Shown: positions 16,783 to 25,000 of the stretch, in pieces
Layout: each line of letters begins with the position of its first letter
Position numbering within the stretch: the first letter of the stretch is position 1
Notes under the pieces: generated by a model
What the model was told of the DNA's origin: nothing
The model's database searches: none
What the model saw: the letters and a program-made list of their open reading frames with translations, nothing else
From: Oscillospiraceae bacterium
Lineage (GTDB): Bacteria > Bacillota > Clostridia > Oscillospirales > Oscillospiraceae
Assembly: GCA_020025295.1 (NCBI GenBank)
Contig: JAHHSJ010000026.1
Coordinates: forward strand, 1 to 26,097
DNA length: 26,097 nucleotides
Direction: 5' to 3'
Translations under genes and position numbers: made by a program

Positions 16783-17463
16783 ATGCGTTGTCCGCATTGC
16801 GGGGCTACGGTTAAAATCAGAGGCAGACAATGGGAATGTGGCTTTTGCGGTGATTTTGGTGTTTTAACCGCATCACAGCTAAGCCAACCTTTCAACCATG
16901 TACAGCAAGAGAAACCTGAAACAATTTCCGTTTCTTTTCCCCTATCTTACAATGTGAATCTTCCGGAAACATGGAAAGAGATGAAGTCCACCCTTCGAAA
17001 TATACTTTCAGAGCCTTCCGATCAGTTGATCACAAAACTCGGTGCGACGGTAATTTACGAAATCTGCCATGCGCTCTCTGATCCAAAGCGCAAGCTCTCT
17101 GACGAGAAAAAGCGCAAGCTTGAGCTTTTCCTGAAATACACCCCCGATTTGGGCGCTGTTCCCTCGGTCTCTACCATTGTCACTGCATCTAAACTGCCAA
17201 TTTCCCAGCATGAAATTGAAGTTTACATAACTATTGGTCAACTTTCTAAATCCGTCTGTGGCTGCTTTTGGCAGGAGCTAATCCGGCTCCTGCCTTCTGA
17301 GGATGACCCGGACCAAATTGGCGATCTGTTTCTGCATCTCGGCCATATTTATCAGTACTTTGCTTCTGATTCCTGCGATGATTTAGATTCTGAGCGGCAA
17401 AGCGAACTGGAAGAGGCCTTCGAATACCATTGGAATCACCACAGATACCTTCCCCCGATGTGA
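16783..17463 (+). CDS. Zinc-ribbon protein of unknown function
   Basis: The 226-residue product begins with a compact zinc ribbon (Cys3-x2-Cys6 and Cys19-x2-Cys22 in MRCPHCG and ECGFCG). A helical, charged domain with no recognisable catalytic motif and no membrane segment follows. Such N-terminal ribbons with variable helical tails are frequent in Clostridia; no function can be given. AAAGGAG ends 8 bases before ATG 16783, better than the GTG at 16774 that lies inside that site. The end may not be natural: the frame stops (TGA 17461) right after a run of five C, an open frame continues in another phase to 17692, and a related fragment near 20493 has six C at the matching place. The last residues may therefore reflect a frameshift. 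Confidence 0.75.
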   Translation: MRCPHCGATVKIRGRQWECGFCGDFGVLTASQLSQPFNHVQQEKPETISVSFPLSYNVNLPETWKEMKSTLRNILSEPSDQLITKLGATVIYEICHALSDPKRKLSDEKKRKLELFLKYTPDLGAVPSVSTIVTASKLPISQHEIEVYITIGQLSKSVCGCFWQELIRLLPSEDDPDQIGDLFLHLGHIYQYFASDSCDDLDSERQSELEEAFEYHWNHHRYLPPM

Positions 17464-17692
17464 ATGCAGCATAGCGCATCTGTGTACCGGTGATAGCAGT
17501 CGCCTGGACGATGACTGCCGTGATGTTCTGGTTCACAAATTCCCAGACTGCTTTCACCATTTCCGTTCAGAGGATTTGATGTATCTCGAGTGTTTTATGC
17601 TGATTTCCGAAGTTTTAGACTCGGATGATTCGATGGGGGCTTGCTATGTGGAACGCACTACAGACTGTGACTCCCACTGGCTGGAAGAATAA
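17456..17692 (+). pseudogene. Decayed coding sequence after the zinc-ribbon gene
   Basis: A 78-codon frame without stop runs from the C-run at 17452-17456 to TAA 17690 and reads as plausible protein (for example DCFHHFRSEDLMYLECFMLI). It has no start or ribosome binding site. Its last 40 bases (17649-17689) are nearly identical to 20572-20615 in the fragment downstream of the J-domain gene. In the alternative phase this shared part reads WNALQTVTPTGW, matching WNALQAVPPTGW there. I read it as remains of the zinc-ribbon gene's own C-terminus or of a paralogue. Confidence 0.45.
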
Positions 17693-18044
17693 GTTGGAGC
17701 AGATGAAGTTCTTGAGCTGCTTTGAGCCTTTCTCTGTCTGCAAAACACAGACAGAGAAACTATGCGACATATTCCACTTCAATGTCGCGGCAATATAGCG
17801 CATACCGGAACTCTATTGCTTGACTCTGAACAGTGGATGTACCATTGATCAGAGTTTCGTCAGCCGCAAAATATCTGCCCGTGCTTAAATATCTGGAACT
17901 AATTATGTTACAGCAGGCACTCTGAATCACAAAAGCAGAAGAAAAATTACTGCGTAAATCACTGTCATCTCGGCAGAGCCTCCAATTCTCCTTTCAGTTG
18001 TAGCACACTCAGCCGCAGGCCTTCTGTCTGATACATACTCTTTA
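17693..18044. other. Gene-free stretch upstream of the lipoprotein gene
   Basis: I see no supported gene here. The stretch holds one perfect hairpin (listed separately) and AT-rich sequence near its right end leading into the promoter at 18045. Short open frames lack ribosome binding sites. It is probably eroded sequence continuous with the decayed fragment to its left. Confidence 0.5.
17729..17759. repeat. Perfect 12-bp inverted repeat
   Basis: TTTCTCTGTCTG (17729-17740) and CAGACAGAGAAA (17748-17759) are exact reverse complements with a 7-base loop. No T tract follows on either strand, so it is a weak terminator at best; it could be a remnant end or a protein site. Confidence 0.6.
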
Positions 18045-18073
18045 TTTACAAAATCAACATAAAATGTTAAAAT
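18045..18073 (+). promoter_or_regulatory. Promoter of the lipoprotein/J-domain pair
   Basis: TTTACA (18045-18050), a 17-base spacer and TAAAAT (18068-18073) form a good sigma-A promoter. Transcription near 18080 leaves a leader of about 100 bases and rules out the in-frame ATG at 18064 as translation start. Confidence 0.7.
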
Positions 18074-18093
18074 TTAAACAAAGTTATTTTTCT

Positions 18094-18122
18094 AGGCAAC
18101 ACCACTCCTTGAGTTGTTGCCT
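18094..18122 (+). other. Hairpin in the 5' leader of the lipoprotein gene
   Basis: AGGCAACA (18094-18101) pairs perfectly with TGTTGCCT (18115-18122) around a 13-base loop, shortly after the predicted transcription start. It may protect the 5' end or control translation; no known riboswitch is recognised. Confidence 0.45.
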
Positions 18123-18180
18123 GTATCCGACAGTTCCGTTGGTTCTGTTACAAACTTTAGATGAAGAGGGTACGAGAATC

Positions 18181-19110
18181 ATGACCAAATCAAAAAGAAT
18201 TGCTGTATTGCTGCTCTGCTGCGCACTGATCTTTTCACTTACAAGCTGTTCCGGTCACGCTGGAGAATCGGAATGGGGCGCAACCTGCCAGATCAGCGTT
18301 GACAATCTGCCTGTCGAATTAGACACTCTGCCCCAGTCGGTGAAGGATGATCTCATGTTTTCTTTCTACTTGACCGGAACTTCCAACGATGAACGCTACT
18401 CGGTTGAATTGACAGATGAAAACGGCTTTTCAGCTCAGTTAGATATGCTGCCAGGCTCCTATTCGGTGGGGCAGGTGTATGTACGCGAAGTGGGCGGACT
18501 TCCGATTGAGGCAGAGCCTCAGACCGATTCGGTTATACTGACCAAGGACACAGAAACTTCTCTGACCATCTCAGTAACCACCGCACAGGAGTTAGTCTCC
18601 TTTATTCAGCAGTGCACACCATCCGATGAAATCATGTCGGCAGAGAACTTCTCTCGCAAGATTCAATACGCAGGCACTGTAATGGATCTGAATGATCTTG
18701 CTGAGCAAATGCATTTTGTGGATTCTCGCACCTCTTCCCTCGCTCCCGGTGATGTGGCCTATCTTGTGTCAGACAGCACGAATGCCGTCCATATGATCGT
18801 CAAAAACACTACCGAGGCTTCAATTCCGGCTACGCAAGCTAGCTGCATCGGCTTCCGCTTTTCAGGTTGCAACGCTATTTTGCCTCAGGGGCTTGCGGTA
18901 GGTACAGCTCTGGAAACAGTCACCCATGCGGATTCCGGCATTTTGAAAACGCCAAGTTACTGCCGCGGCACTCCACTCATTGGAATGGACATCGACTCTA
19001 CAGAGCTGGTTTACATCGACCCGGAGTCGGGTGATCGTATTACCTGCAGTGTAAATTCTTCCGCTCCCTTCATCAGCGGAATTACTTACGAATTTGAGCA
19101 GTATCAGTAA
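18181..19110 (+). CDS. Lipoprotein of unknown function
   Basis: The 309-residue product has a lipoprotein signal peptide: positive start (MTKSKR), hydrophobic core and lipobox LTSC with Cys23, so it is lipid-anchored on the outer face of the membrane. The exported part seems to consist of a beta-rich first domain (about 35-140, with repeated Tyr/Ser/Asp-rich strands) and a second domain after a helical segment near 145-180. I recognise no family. The start at 18181 is chosen because the open frame's first ATG (18064) lies upstream of the predicted transcription start and would place 39 residues before the signal peptide. The ribosome binding site is modest (AGAGGG, 10 bases away). It is followed after 14 bases by the J-domain membrane gene, so the pair is probably an operon. 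Confidence 0.8.
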   Translation: MTKSKRIAVLLLCCALIFSLTSCSGHAGESEWGATCQISVDNLPVELDTLPQSVKDDLMFSFYLTGTSNDERYSVELTDENGFSAQLDMLPGSYSVGQVYVREVGGLPIEAEPQTDSVILTKDTETSLTISVTTAQELVSFIQQCTPSDEIMSAENFSRKIQYAGTVMDLNDLAEQMHFVDSRTSSLAPGDVAYLVSDSTNAVHMIVKNTTEASIPATQASCIGFRFSGCNAILPQGLAVGTALETVTHADSGILKTPSYCRGTPLIGMDIDSTELVYIDPESGDRITCSVNSSAPFISGITYEFEQYQ

Positions 19111-19124
19111 GTAGGAGGGGCAAA

Positions 19125-20456
19125 ATGAAACAAATTGGTTTGATTTTAAAAGTAAATCTTCTATCTTTACTGGCACTTCCGCTTCTAATTCTCTCCGGGA
19201 TTTTCAATCTCGCTCAAAAGGCGCTGGAAAAAGCTATCGTCTTTGTGGGTGTCGGCGTGGCTCTTCTGGCCCTCCTTGCACTCAACGCCCTGTTTAATAA
19301 TCCCAATGGTTTTTTGGAGGGGATTGGCTATATCTTTGCTTTTCTTGTGATTGGCGGATCAATTATACTCTTGGTTCTTGCGGTGCTGGTGCTTTGCGGC
19401 AGTATTGCTGCCACTGTGCTAACCGTCATTGTCTCTGTGGCAATGGCTATTCTGAACATGGGTGGCGAATTATTCCGCTCCGGTTATCTGTATCTTTACG
19501 ACATCTGCTACGAAGATATGGAACAACTGAAGTCCTCTGACGCTCCGAACAGCCGCTTTGGATGTATCTTTTGGTACTTGCTGTACGGCCTGCATCAGGC
19601 ATTCGTGTTCCTGTTTTCTATGATGTTCCCCCTTTCTCTGATCGCCTCGGTTGGATTTGTCGGTTATTCTATTTACAGTGTCTATCATGCCGTTCACAGC
19701 ACCTTTGGCATTGGCATTTTCTCCTATTTGAAGTTGTTCCCTGTCACGAATGTCGTATTTACTGTACTTGACTTTGCACTTATTGTGACCTCTGTTGTAG
19801 TGGTTCTAATTTCTTTGGGTATTGAATGGAGTGAATGGGGCGAATCCCTCAAATTCGCTTCGCAGAGTGCAGATTCCAACTGGAACTCCTTTGTGATTCA
19901 GTACGGTTCATCGGACTTTGCAGACGATACAAGCTTCGTTTTTTCTGCTGGGCAAAGCCAGCAGCGCTGCCAACAGTACATGGAGGTACTGAATGACCTG
20001 TTTGATAACTGCGAATCTGTCTATGAACAGGTCTCAACCGCTACCCAACAGGAACAGGATTCCAATTTACAGTATTTATTCTCTGAATATCTGGAAACAC
20101 TTCAGCTGATTCACGATCAAATTCCTTCTGCTCCGGGAACCATTCAATGCAGTACATTTGAGCAAAAAATAATTCCGTTGATTCAAACTGCCCAGCGAAA
20201 GGAAAAAGAAATCCAGAAAGATGTGCTCCGTATTTTGAAAAAGCACAGCACTGCAGCGCAAAAAAACAACACCGAGATTGATTTCTTCAGCGGATGCACG
20301 ACCCAAGATGAACTGCAGAGTCGCTATCATGCCTTGTGTAAGATCTATCACCCAGATGTAGGCGGTCACACCGAAACGTTCCAGCAGATACAGGCACAGT
20401 ACGAGCAAAAGCGTACTGCAATGAACATTGCGAATTCAAATTCCAAAACCGTTTGA
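19125..20456 (+). CDS. Multi-pass membrane protein with C-terminal J domain
   Basis: The 443-residue product has an N-terminal half of about six hydrophobic segments (roughly 5-28, 33-56, 65-95, 98-116, 160-185, 205-235). A soluble, Gln/Glu-rich helical region (about 240-385) follows, then a compact J-like domain at the very end (about 386-433). It carries the HPD tripeptide at 409-411 within LCKIYHPDVGGHTETF. J domains recruit Hsp70 and stimulate its ATPase, so this protein could dock DnaK at the membrane; the dnaK at 1456 is a candidate partner. The C-terminal position and lack of Gly/Phe and zinc regions make it a type III J protein. GGAGGGG lies 6 bases before the ATG. It is paired with the preceding lipoprotein gene. 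The J domain call is strong; the process served is unknown. Confidence 0.82.
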   Translation: MKQIGLILKVNLLSLLALPLLILSGIFNLAQKALEKAIVFVGVGVALLALLALNALFNNPNGFLEGIGYIFAFLVIGGSIILLVLAVLVLCGSIAATVLTVIVSVAMAILNMGGELFRSGYLYLYDICYEDMEQLKSSDAPNSRFGCIFWYLLYGLHQAFVFLFSMMFPLSLIASVGFVGYSIYSVYHAVHSTFGIGIFSYLKLFPVTNVVFTVLDFALIVTSVVVVLISLGIEWSEWGESLKFASQSADSNWNSFVIQYGSSDFADDTSFVFSAGQSQQRCQQYMEVLNDLFDNCESVYEQVSTATQQEQDSNLQYLFSEYLETLQLIHDQIPSAPGTIQCSTFEQKIIPLIQTAQRKEKEIQKDVLRILKKHSTAAQKNNTEIDFFSGCTTQDELQSRYHALCKIYHPDVGGHTETFQQIQAQYEQKRTAMNIANSNSKTV

Positions 20457-20492
20457 TGTATAAATCAAATTTCATTTTCAGATTTTTGCAAG

Positions 20493-20652
20493 TACCACCG
20501 GAATCGTTACAATCTCCTTCCCCCCGATGTGAACGAGTCTAAACCCCAGCTAAGTATCGATGATGAAAGCCTGGAACGCACTACAGGCTGTGCCTCCCAC
20601 TGGCTGGCTGGAAGAACAGGACGATGCTCAGCAGATGCTTGATCTTCTCTAA
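20493..20652 (+). pseudogene. Decayed fragment related to the 3' part of the zinc-ribbon locus
   Basis: The sequence from 20493 reads YHRNRYNLLPPDVNESKP, similar to YHWNHHRYLPP at the end of the zinc-ribbon protein, and aligns base by base with 17425-17460 up to the C-run (six C here, five there). After a phase change it reads KAWNALQAVPPTGWLEEQ and ends at TAA 20650, matching 17649-17689 upstream. No start codon, ribosome binding site or N-terminal part is present. It is best seen as the broken 3' end of a paralogue, with an internal deletion and frameshift. The remaining bases of the 20457-20741 gap hold nothing else I can support. Confidence 0.55.
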
Positions 20653-20741
20653 CAGAACCCTTACGAGAGAACAAGCTGAATGGATCCGCGCTTAGGAATA
20701 CTCAAAAAACACTCCTCAATATTTCTCCCGATTTTAGCGGC

Positions 20742-20779
20742 AAAAAGGGCTATGGAATTTTGTTCCATAGCCCTTTTTT
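20742..20779. terminator. Strong bidirectional terminator
   Basis: A perfect 16-bp stem (20742-20757 with 20763-20778) and a 5-base loop carry A5 on one arm and T6 on the other, so it works in both directions. It ends the minus-strand surface operon, directly after the TGA of the VPQTG gene, and would also stop plus-strand reading from the J-domain pair. Confidence 0.93.
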
Positions 20780-21462
20780 CACATTCTTTCATTCGCTTTT
20801 CTGCGGAAGGACAGCCATATCAGGCCGCCAAGTGATCCTGTGCAAAGCACAAACCACAGCATCCATGGAGCCGAATCACCCGTCTGCGGCACAGGATTAT
20901 CAGACATAGAATCGGAGCCGGCATCTTCCACTTGAAAAATCCACTCTATTTCGCTCAAAAATTCCGCCTGCTGATTATTTACGGTCACCGGCACGGTCAG
21001 TTCCACTCGCAGCTCTGTGCTGTCCCGATACGGCACAACACCAAGTTCGATTGGCTTCACAGCAGAATCAGCCGCCATACCATCAAACACCAGCTGTTCT
21101 CCCGTCCAGACACGAAGCGTCAGCATCGAGAGCAGTTCGGTCAGTGTTTCCTGCCTTGTCGCATCCGCTGTGTCGATTAGCGGGGACATGGAGGAAATGT
21201 ACAGGTGCACCGGCTTCTTTTCCTCGGTATGGTTGCGGATTTCAATGATTTGCTCCCGTACATCCCCTGGCATAACTCCTTTGAAGGAAGGAAACAGGTC
21301 GGTGTCGGATGCCTGTGATCCCGGTGAAACCGTAAAATCCCCCTGCAAGTCCTTAACCGTCAGAACCGAAGTCCCCTCTGCCGCAAAGGCAGCACCAGCC
21401 ATCCCCACAGAAAGGCTCAGCACCAAAAGCAGAGTGAAAAACCATCTGCAATCCCGTTTCAA
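20779..21462 (-). CDS. Secreted protein with VPQTG sortase-type wall anchor
   Basis: The 227-residue product has an N-terminal signal peptide (about 1-27, ending AFA-AEG), a beta-rich extracellular domain and a complete C-terminal sorting signal: VPQTG (191-195), a hydrophobic stretch and the RRK tail. Such proteins are cleaved between Thr and Gly by sortase and joined to peptidoglycan or to a pilus. The stretch VMPGDVREQIIEIRNHTEEKKPVHLYI, cut here to its theme, looks like the immunoglobulin-like domains of TasA-type or pilus-associated proteins. No ATG is available; TTG 21462 is preferred over TTG 21495 because AGGAG/GAGGG lies 5-9 bases before it and the signal peptide then has normal length. 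It follows the TasA-like gene by 22 bases and ends the operon. Confidence 0.82.
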   Translation of the reverse strand: MKRDCRWFFTLLLVLSLSVGMAGAAFAAEGTSVLTVKDLQGDFTVSPGSQASDTDLFPSFKGVMPGDVREQIIEIRNHTEEKKPVHLYISSMSPLIDTADATRQETLTELLSMLTLRVWTGEQLVFDGMAADSAVKPIELGVVPYRDSTELRVELTVPVTVNNQQAEFLSEIEWIFQVEDAGSDSMSDNPVPQTGDSAPWMLWFVLCTGSLGGLIWLSFRRKANERM

Positions 21463-21484
21463 TTGAACCCTCTCCTCTCTGCTG

Positions 21485-22039
21485 TTATGGTGCAATAGGG
21501 GTGGCAGTCTGCATCAGACTGCCGTCGCTTTTGGCTTCGACTACCTTCCACGCATCCTGAACGGCGGCGGCAGGGTCTGCCTGAATGGACTGGGTCGAGA
21601 TGTCCACCACAATCCCCGCCTGTTTCAACTCACAACGGTCAATCAGGTTTCCAGTCTTAGTTCCCGGCTTCAGCGGCATCTTATAGTAGTAGATGCCATC
21701 CACCAAAAGCCAGTTCTCGCCCAAGGTTGCAGGATAGGAGATCGTGTAGTCCGAGTCCGGAACCAGGATTTGATTGGAAACACTGCCATCGGGTCCTTCT
21801 TTATAAATCGTTACGCGGCAGCGGACATAAATCGGCACATTTCCGTTATTCTGCACGGCAACATCGGTCTTAACCGTGCCGTCGAAGGTTTCCAGCACCT
21901 CAGGAGTCACTGTACCGGAAGCAAAGTTGTTTTGCAGCGCATGGGCTCTCATGAGGTAGGCAACGGTTCCTCCAAGGACGGCACAACATAGAAGGGCAGC
22001 TGCCAGCACGGCAAACAGAGTTTTTGTTCGTTTTTTCAA
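21485..22039 (-). CDS. TasA/camelysin-like secreted protein with SipW-type signal peptide
   Basis: The 184-residue product begins MKKRTKTLFAVLAA and continues to VLGGTVAYL, the pattern of SipW-dependent signal peptides found in TasA and CalY matrix-fibre proteins. The mature part has the typical theme of alternating strands: NNFASGTVTPEV, then VAVQNNGNVPIYVRCRV, then a Tyr-rich strand region and a final VDISTQSIQ block. Such proteins form fibres or are minor subunits on the cell surface. Start: AAGGAGG (22054-22048) lies exactly 8 bases before TTG 22039, whereas the in-frame GTG 22057 overlaps that site and the stop of the upstream gene. Translation is therefore closely linked to the upstream gene. 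No SipW-like signal peptidase is in the window. Confidence 0.82.
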   Translation of the reverse strand: MKKRTKTLFAVLAAALLCCAVLGGTVAYLMRAHALQNNFASGTVTPEVLETFDGTVKTDVAVQNNGNVPIYVRCRVTIYKEGPDGSVSNQILVPDSDYTISYPATLGENWLLVDGIYYYKMPLKPGTKTGNLIDRCELKQAGIVVDISTQSIQADPAAAVQDAWKVVEAKSDGSLMQTATPIAP

Positions 22040-22047
22040 GGCAACCG

Positions 22048-22054
22048 CCTCCTT
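22048..22054 (-). promoter_or_regulatory. Ribosome binding site that fixes a TTG start
   Basis: A perfect AAGGAGG (minus strand) overlaps the last base of the upstream gene's TGA and stands 8 bases before TTG 22039. It argues against the GTG at 22057 as start of the TasA-like gene and suggests that the upstream stop and this start are coupled. Confidence 0.75.
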
Positions 22055-25000
22055 CACTGCTTTTTGTTTTTCTTGGAATCCTCACCCGAGAACCATTTCC
22101 GATTGATCCGCTCAGTTTGGATCGTGACGGTATGTTCATCGCCGATGACGACACTGACCCGTCCTGTGTCGTCCACTCCTGTGATCGTTACCGTATCACG
22201 CCAGTTCCAGTCACTGTCTTTTTCCACCAGATAGCTGCCCACCGGAAGGGTAACTGAACTCTGGCCGCTGCCGGTGCTGACATCCACCGGGATGACATAG
22301 CTCTGATTCGTTTCCGACACCACACGGACATAGTTCTGATTTGAAGCCGCTCCCTCTGCGCAATACTCCTTCAAAATCAGCTTACCGAAGAAATCGTGGC
22401 GGGCACAGCCCTGAGCGTCCGTCAGGACAGGGCCCTGACTGGCTTCTACATACTTCTGTTCCTCCGGAGTCCCCTGATCCACATACATCCGAGTAGGCAA
22501 ATCCTGAATTTCAACCACTTTTTTCCCGTTTTCCGCAGGATTCCACATCTCAAGCTTGACAATCAGAGTCAGGAAGGGATGAACATAGTGTTCCGTAAAC
22601 ACGCCGACCAGCGTATAGGAATCCGCAGGTGCATTCGGGTCGATCTTCTGGGTTTTCGCAAACTTCAAGCGCAGTTTTCCGGTGTAGTTGGCATCATTCG
22701 AGTCAGTGGCTGTAACGGTACAGATTACTGGGTACAGATCCATGTTCTGACTGATGGTAGTGCCGCAGAAGGCGTTCCAGTCGGTCATTGTCCCCTGATG
22801 ATTCCACTGCCACTCACTGAACGCTTGATTTTTACCCAGCTTCTTCTCCAAGGCAAGAATCGGGTCCACATCCAAGGCGTTGCCCTGCTCGTCCACAAAG
22901 CTGCGGGTCCCCGGCTCCACATTCTCTATATGGAGCACGGAGCCGTCAAGGTCATGGTAAGTAACCTGATAGGCTTCATGGTACACAGCGGTATAGGTCA
23001 TGTCATCAAACAGCTGGGGCGTCGTCAGAAGGAACTGGCGCTCCTTCGTCACCTCAGTGCCCGGATTATTTGCATCCACATACCCAGTATACCATCCAAT
23101 AAACTTATAGCCGGGATAGTCCTTTGCATCCAGCTGCATTCGATGGCTGGGCGCCTTTTGCAGCGAACGGACATCCTCCGGATTTTCGCCATTCTGCTGA
23201 ATCACGGAGTCAATGTTGCTGTTTGCCTTTACGGACGGTGCCATAAACACCGGCCAAAGGTCCATATTATGCTTCACAACTCCATCCGTCGTCGCAAACA
23301 CCAGTTTGGCCGCTTCCACCTCTGCCCGGCCCACAAAGCGATGGACATTGCCGCTTTCCGGCCGACTTTCCGTCCAGCCAACGAAGCTGCAATCAGAAGC
23401 ACTGATCTGGTCACTGGGCTCAGGCATAATGCCGATTGTCTCACCGGTCTCACGCACTACCGCCTGAACCAAATTCTGTTCATCCCGGTGATACACGATC
23501 AATAGCGGATTATAGTGGGCGATAAAGCGATAGCTCTTACCAGCGATGACTTCGCCGGTTACGCTATACTGGTTGGGTCCCGGCGTCAGCTTCAGTTCCT
23601 TGCGTTTTCCGTCCACCTCAACACTCAGGGATGCCAGATGATATTTTGCGCCCTCCGGGTCTCGGACCAGAACCTGTGTCACGGAGTCCTCTGCGGTCAC
23701 GGTGACTTTTACTTTGCCCGGTTCCCCTTCGATTGGCTGCATTGTATAGGTCGGTTTGTTTGGTTTATTGACATCCATACCATCCGGCAGATTGACCAGC
23801 TGATGGATGGTCGTGGTGGTTTCGATCTGGTACTTGGCATAGACCGGATACACATCCTGAGCCTCATACACCTTGGCGCTGTCCGTGATCAGATACGGCT
23901 TCACCGTGTAGATATCCGAGGTGCAATAGAGCTCTCCGCTGACATTGTAGATTCTGTTCCACGCGTCGGAGCCCTCTTTCACTTCGGCAGAGCTAATCCA
24001 ACCCAAAAACGCATAGCCCGGACGGTCGGTAAATCCAACCTCGGGCGATTTCTGACTGGTCACCGTCACCGAAATTGGGGATTCCGGTCGATCCACCGGA
24101 ACGGAATCCACCATCGTCTGGTGCTGGGGGTACTGGTACGAATACACCAGATCCTCCGCCAAGAGAATCGGGTCCTCATAACGGCGGGTCACACTCTGCT
24201 GCTGTTCCGTTCCGTCCGCACCCACGCCGTGGAAGGTGATCTGCGCCGTAACCATCGCTCTGCCATAGTATTCCTTTTGAGGCTCCAGCTGGGCGATACT
24301 CATGGGATTATTAGCCACGGTCCATGCATCCTGCTGGGACTCCAGCGTCCAGAAATGCAAACTATATTTTTCACTGGTCGGCTGAAAGACAAATCCGTTC
24401 TCCACTCCCTGTATCTTGCCGGAACCCGGAAAATCCGTGTCCACATACACCGCCGGCTTCTCCTCAGGAATAGTCGGCTGGGCGCAGTAATTGTGGGAAT
24501 ACACCGCCATGGGCGCCACAATCTTTGTATTGGCGTCATATGCATCTCCGCATAGCTCCGTTTCTCTGGTATGCTTCACATGCTGGCTGCCCCAGTGCAG
24601 CACCTGCTCATCACGGAACGCAGGCCCATCCACACCATGGAAACCTTCCTCGTAGTCATACCAGACAGAGGCATATTTCTTGGATTCACCGGAGACGCCG
24701 CTGTTCGTGGGGGTAAGCGCCTTTACGCAATAGGTAACCTCGTACTCAAAGCGAGCCACATAGGTCACCGGCTCTGTGATTTCCGGCAGATAGTATTTCG
24801 GCTCCCGGCTGACGCAGACCTCATTTCCGCCGTCCAAACGCTGATACCAGCCCTTAAAGCGATAGCCGTCCGGGAAACTGCCGTCTGCATTTTTACCGAC
24901 AGCGTTGATATAGACCCGGTCTCCGTCTGCCGCAACCTCCGTATAGCCCACACCTTCCCGCTCCGCAGGTTTGTCCAGACTATCCCTATCATGTCCCTCA

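Noticed and set aside
17729..17759. Terminator for the zinc-ribbon locus
   Set aside because: The hairpin is perfect but has no T tract on either strand, so I list it only as an inverted repeat.
18064..18180. N-terminal extension of the lipoprotein from ATG 18064
   Set aside because: The ATG lies within the predicted promoter, upstream of the transcript start, and would bury the lipoprotein signal peptide.
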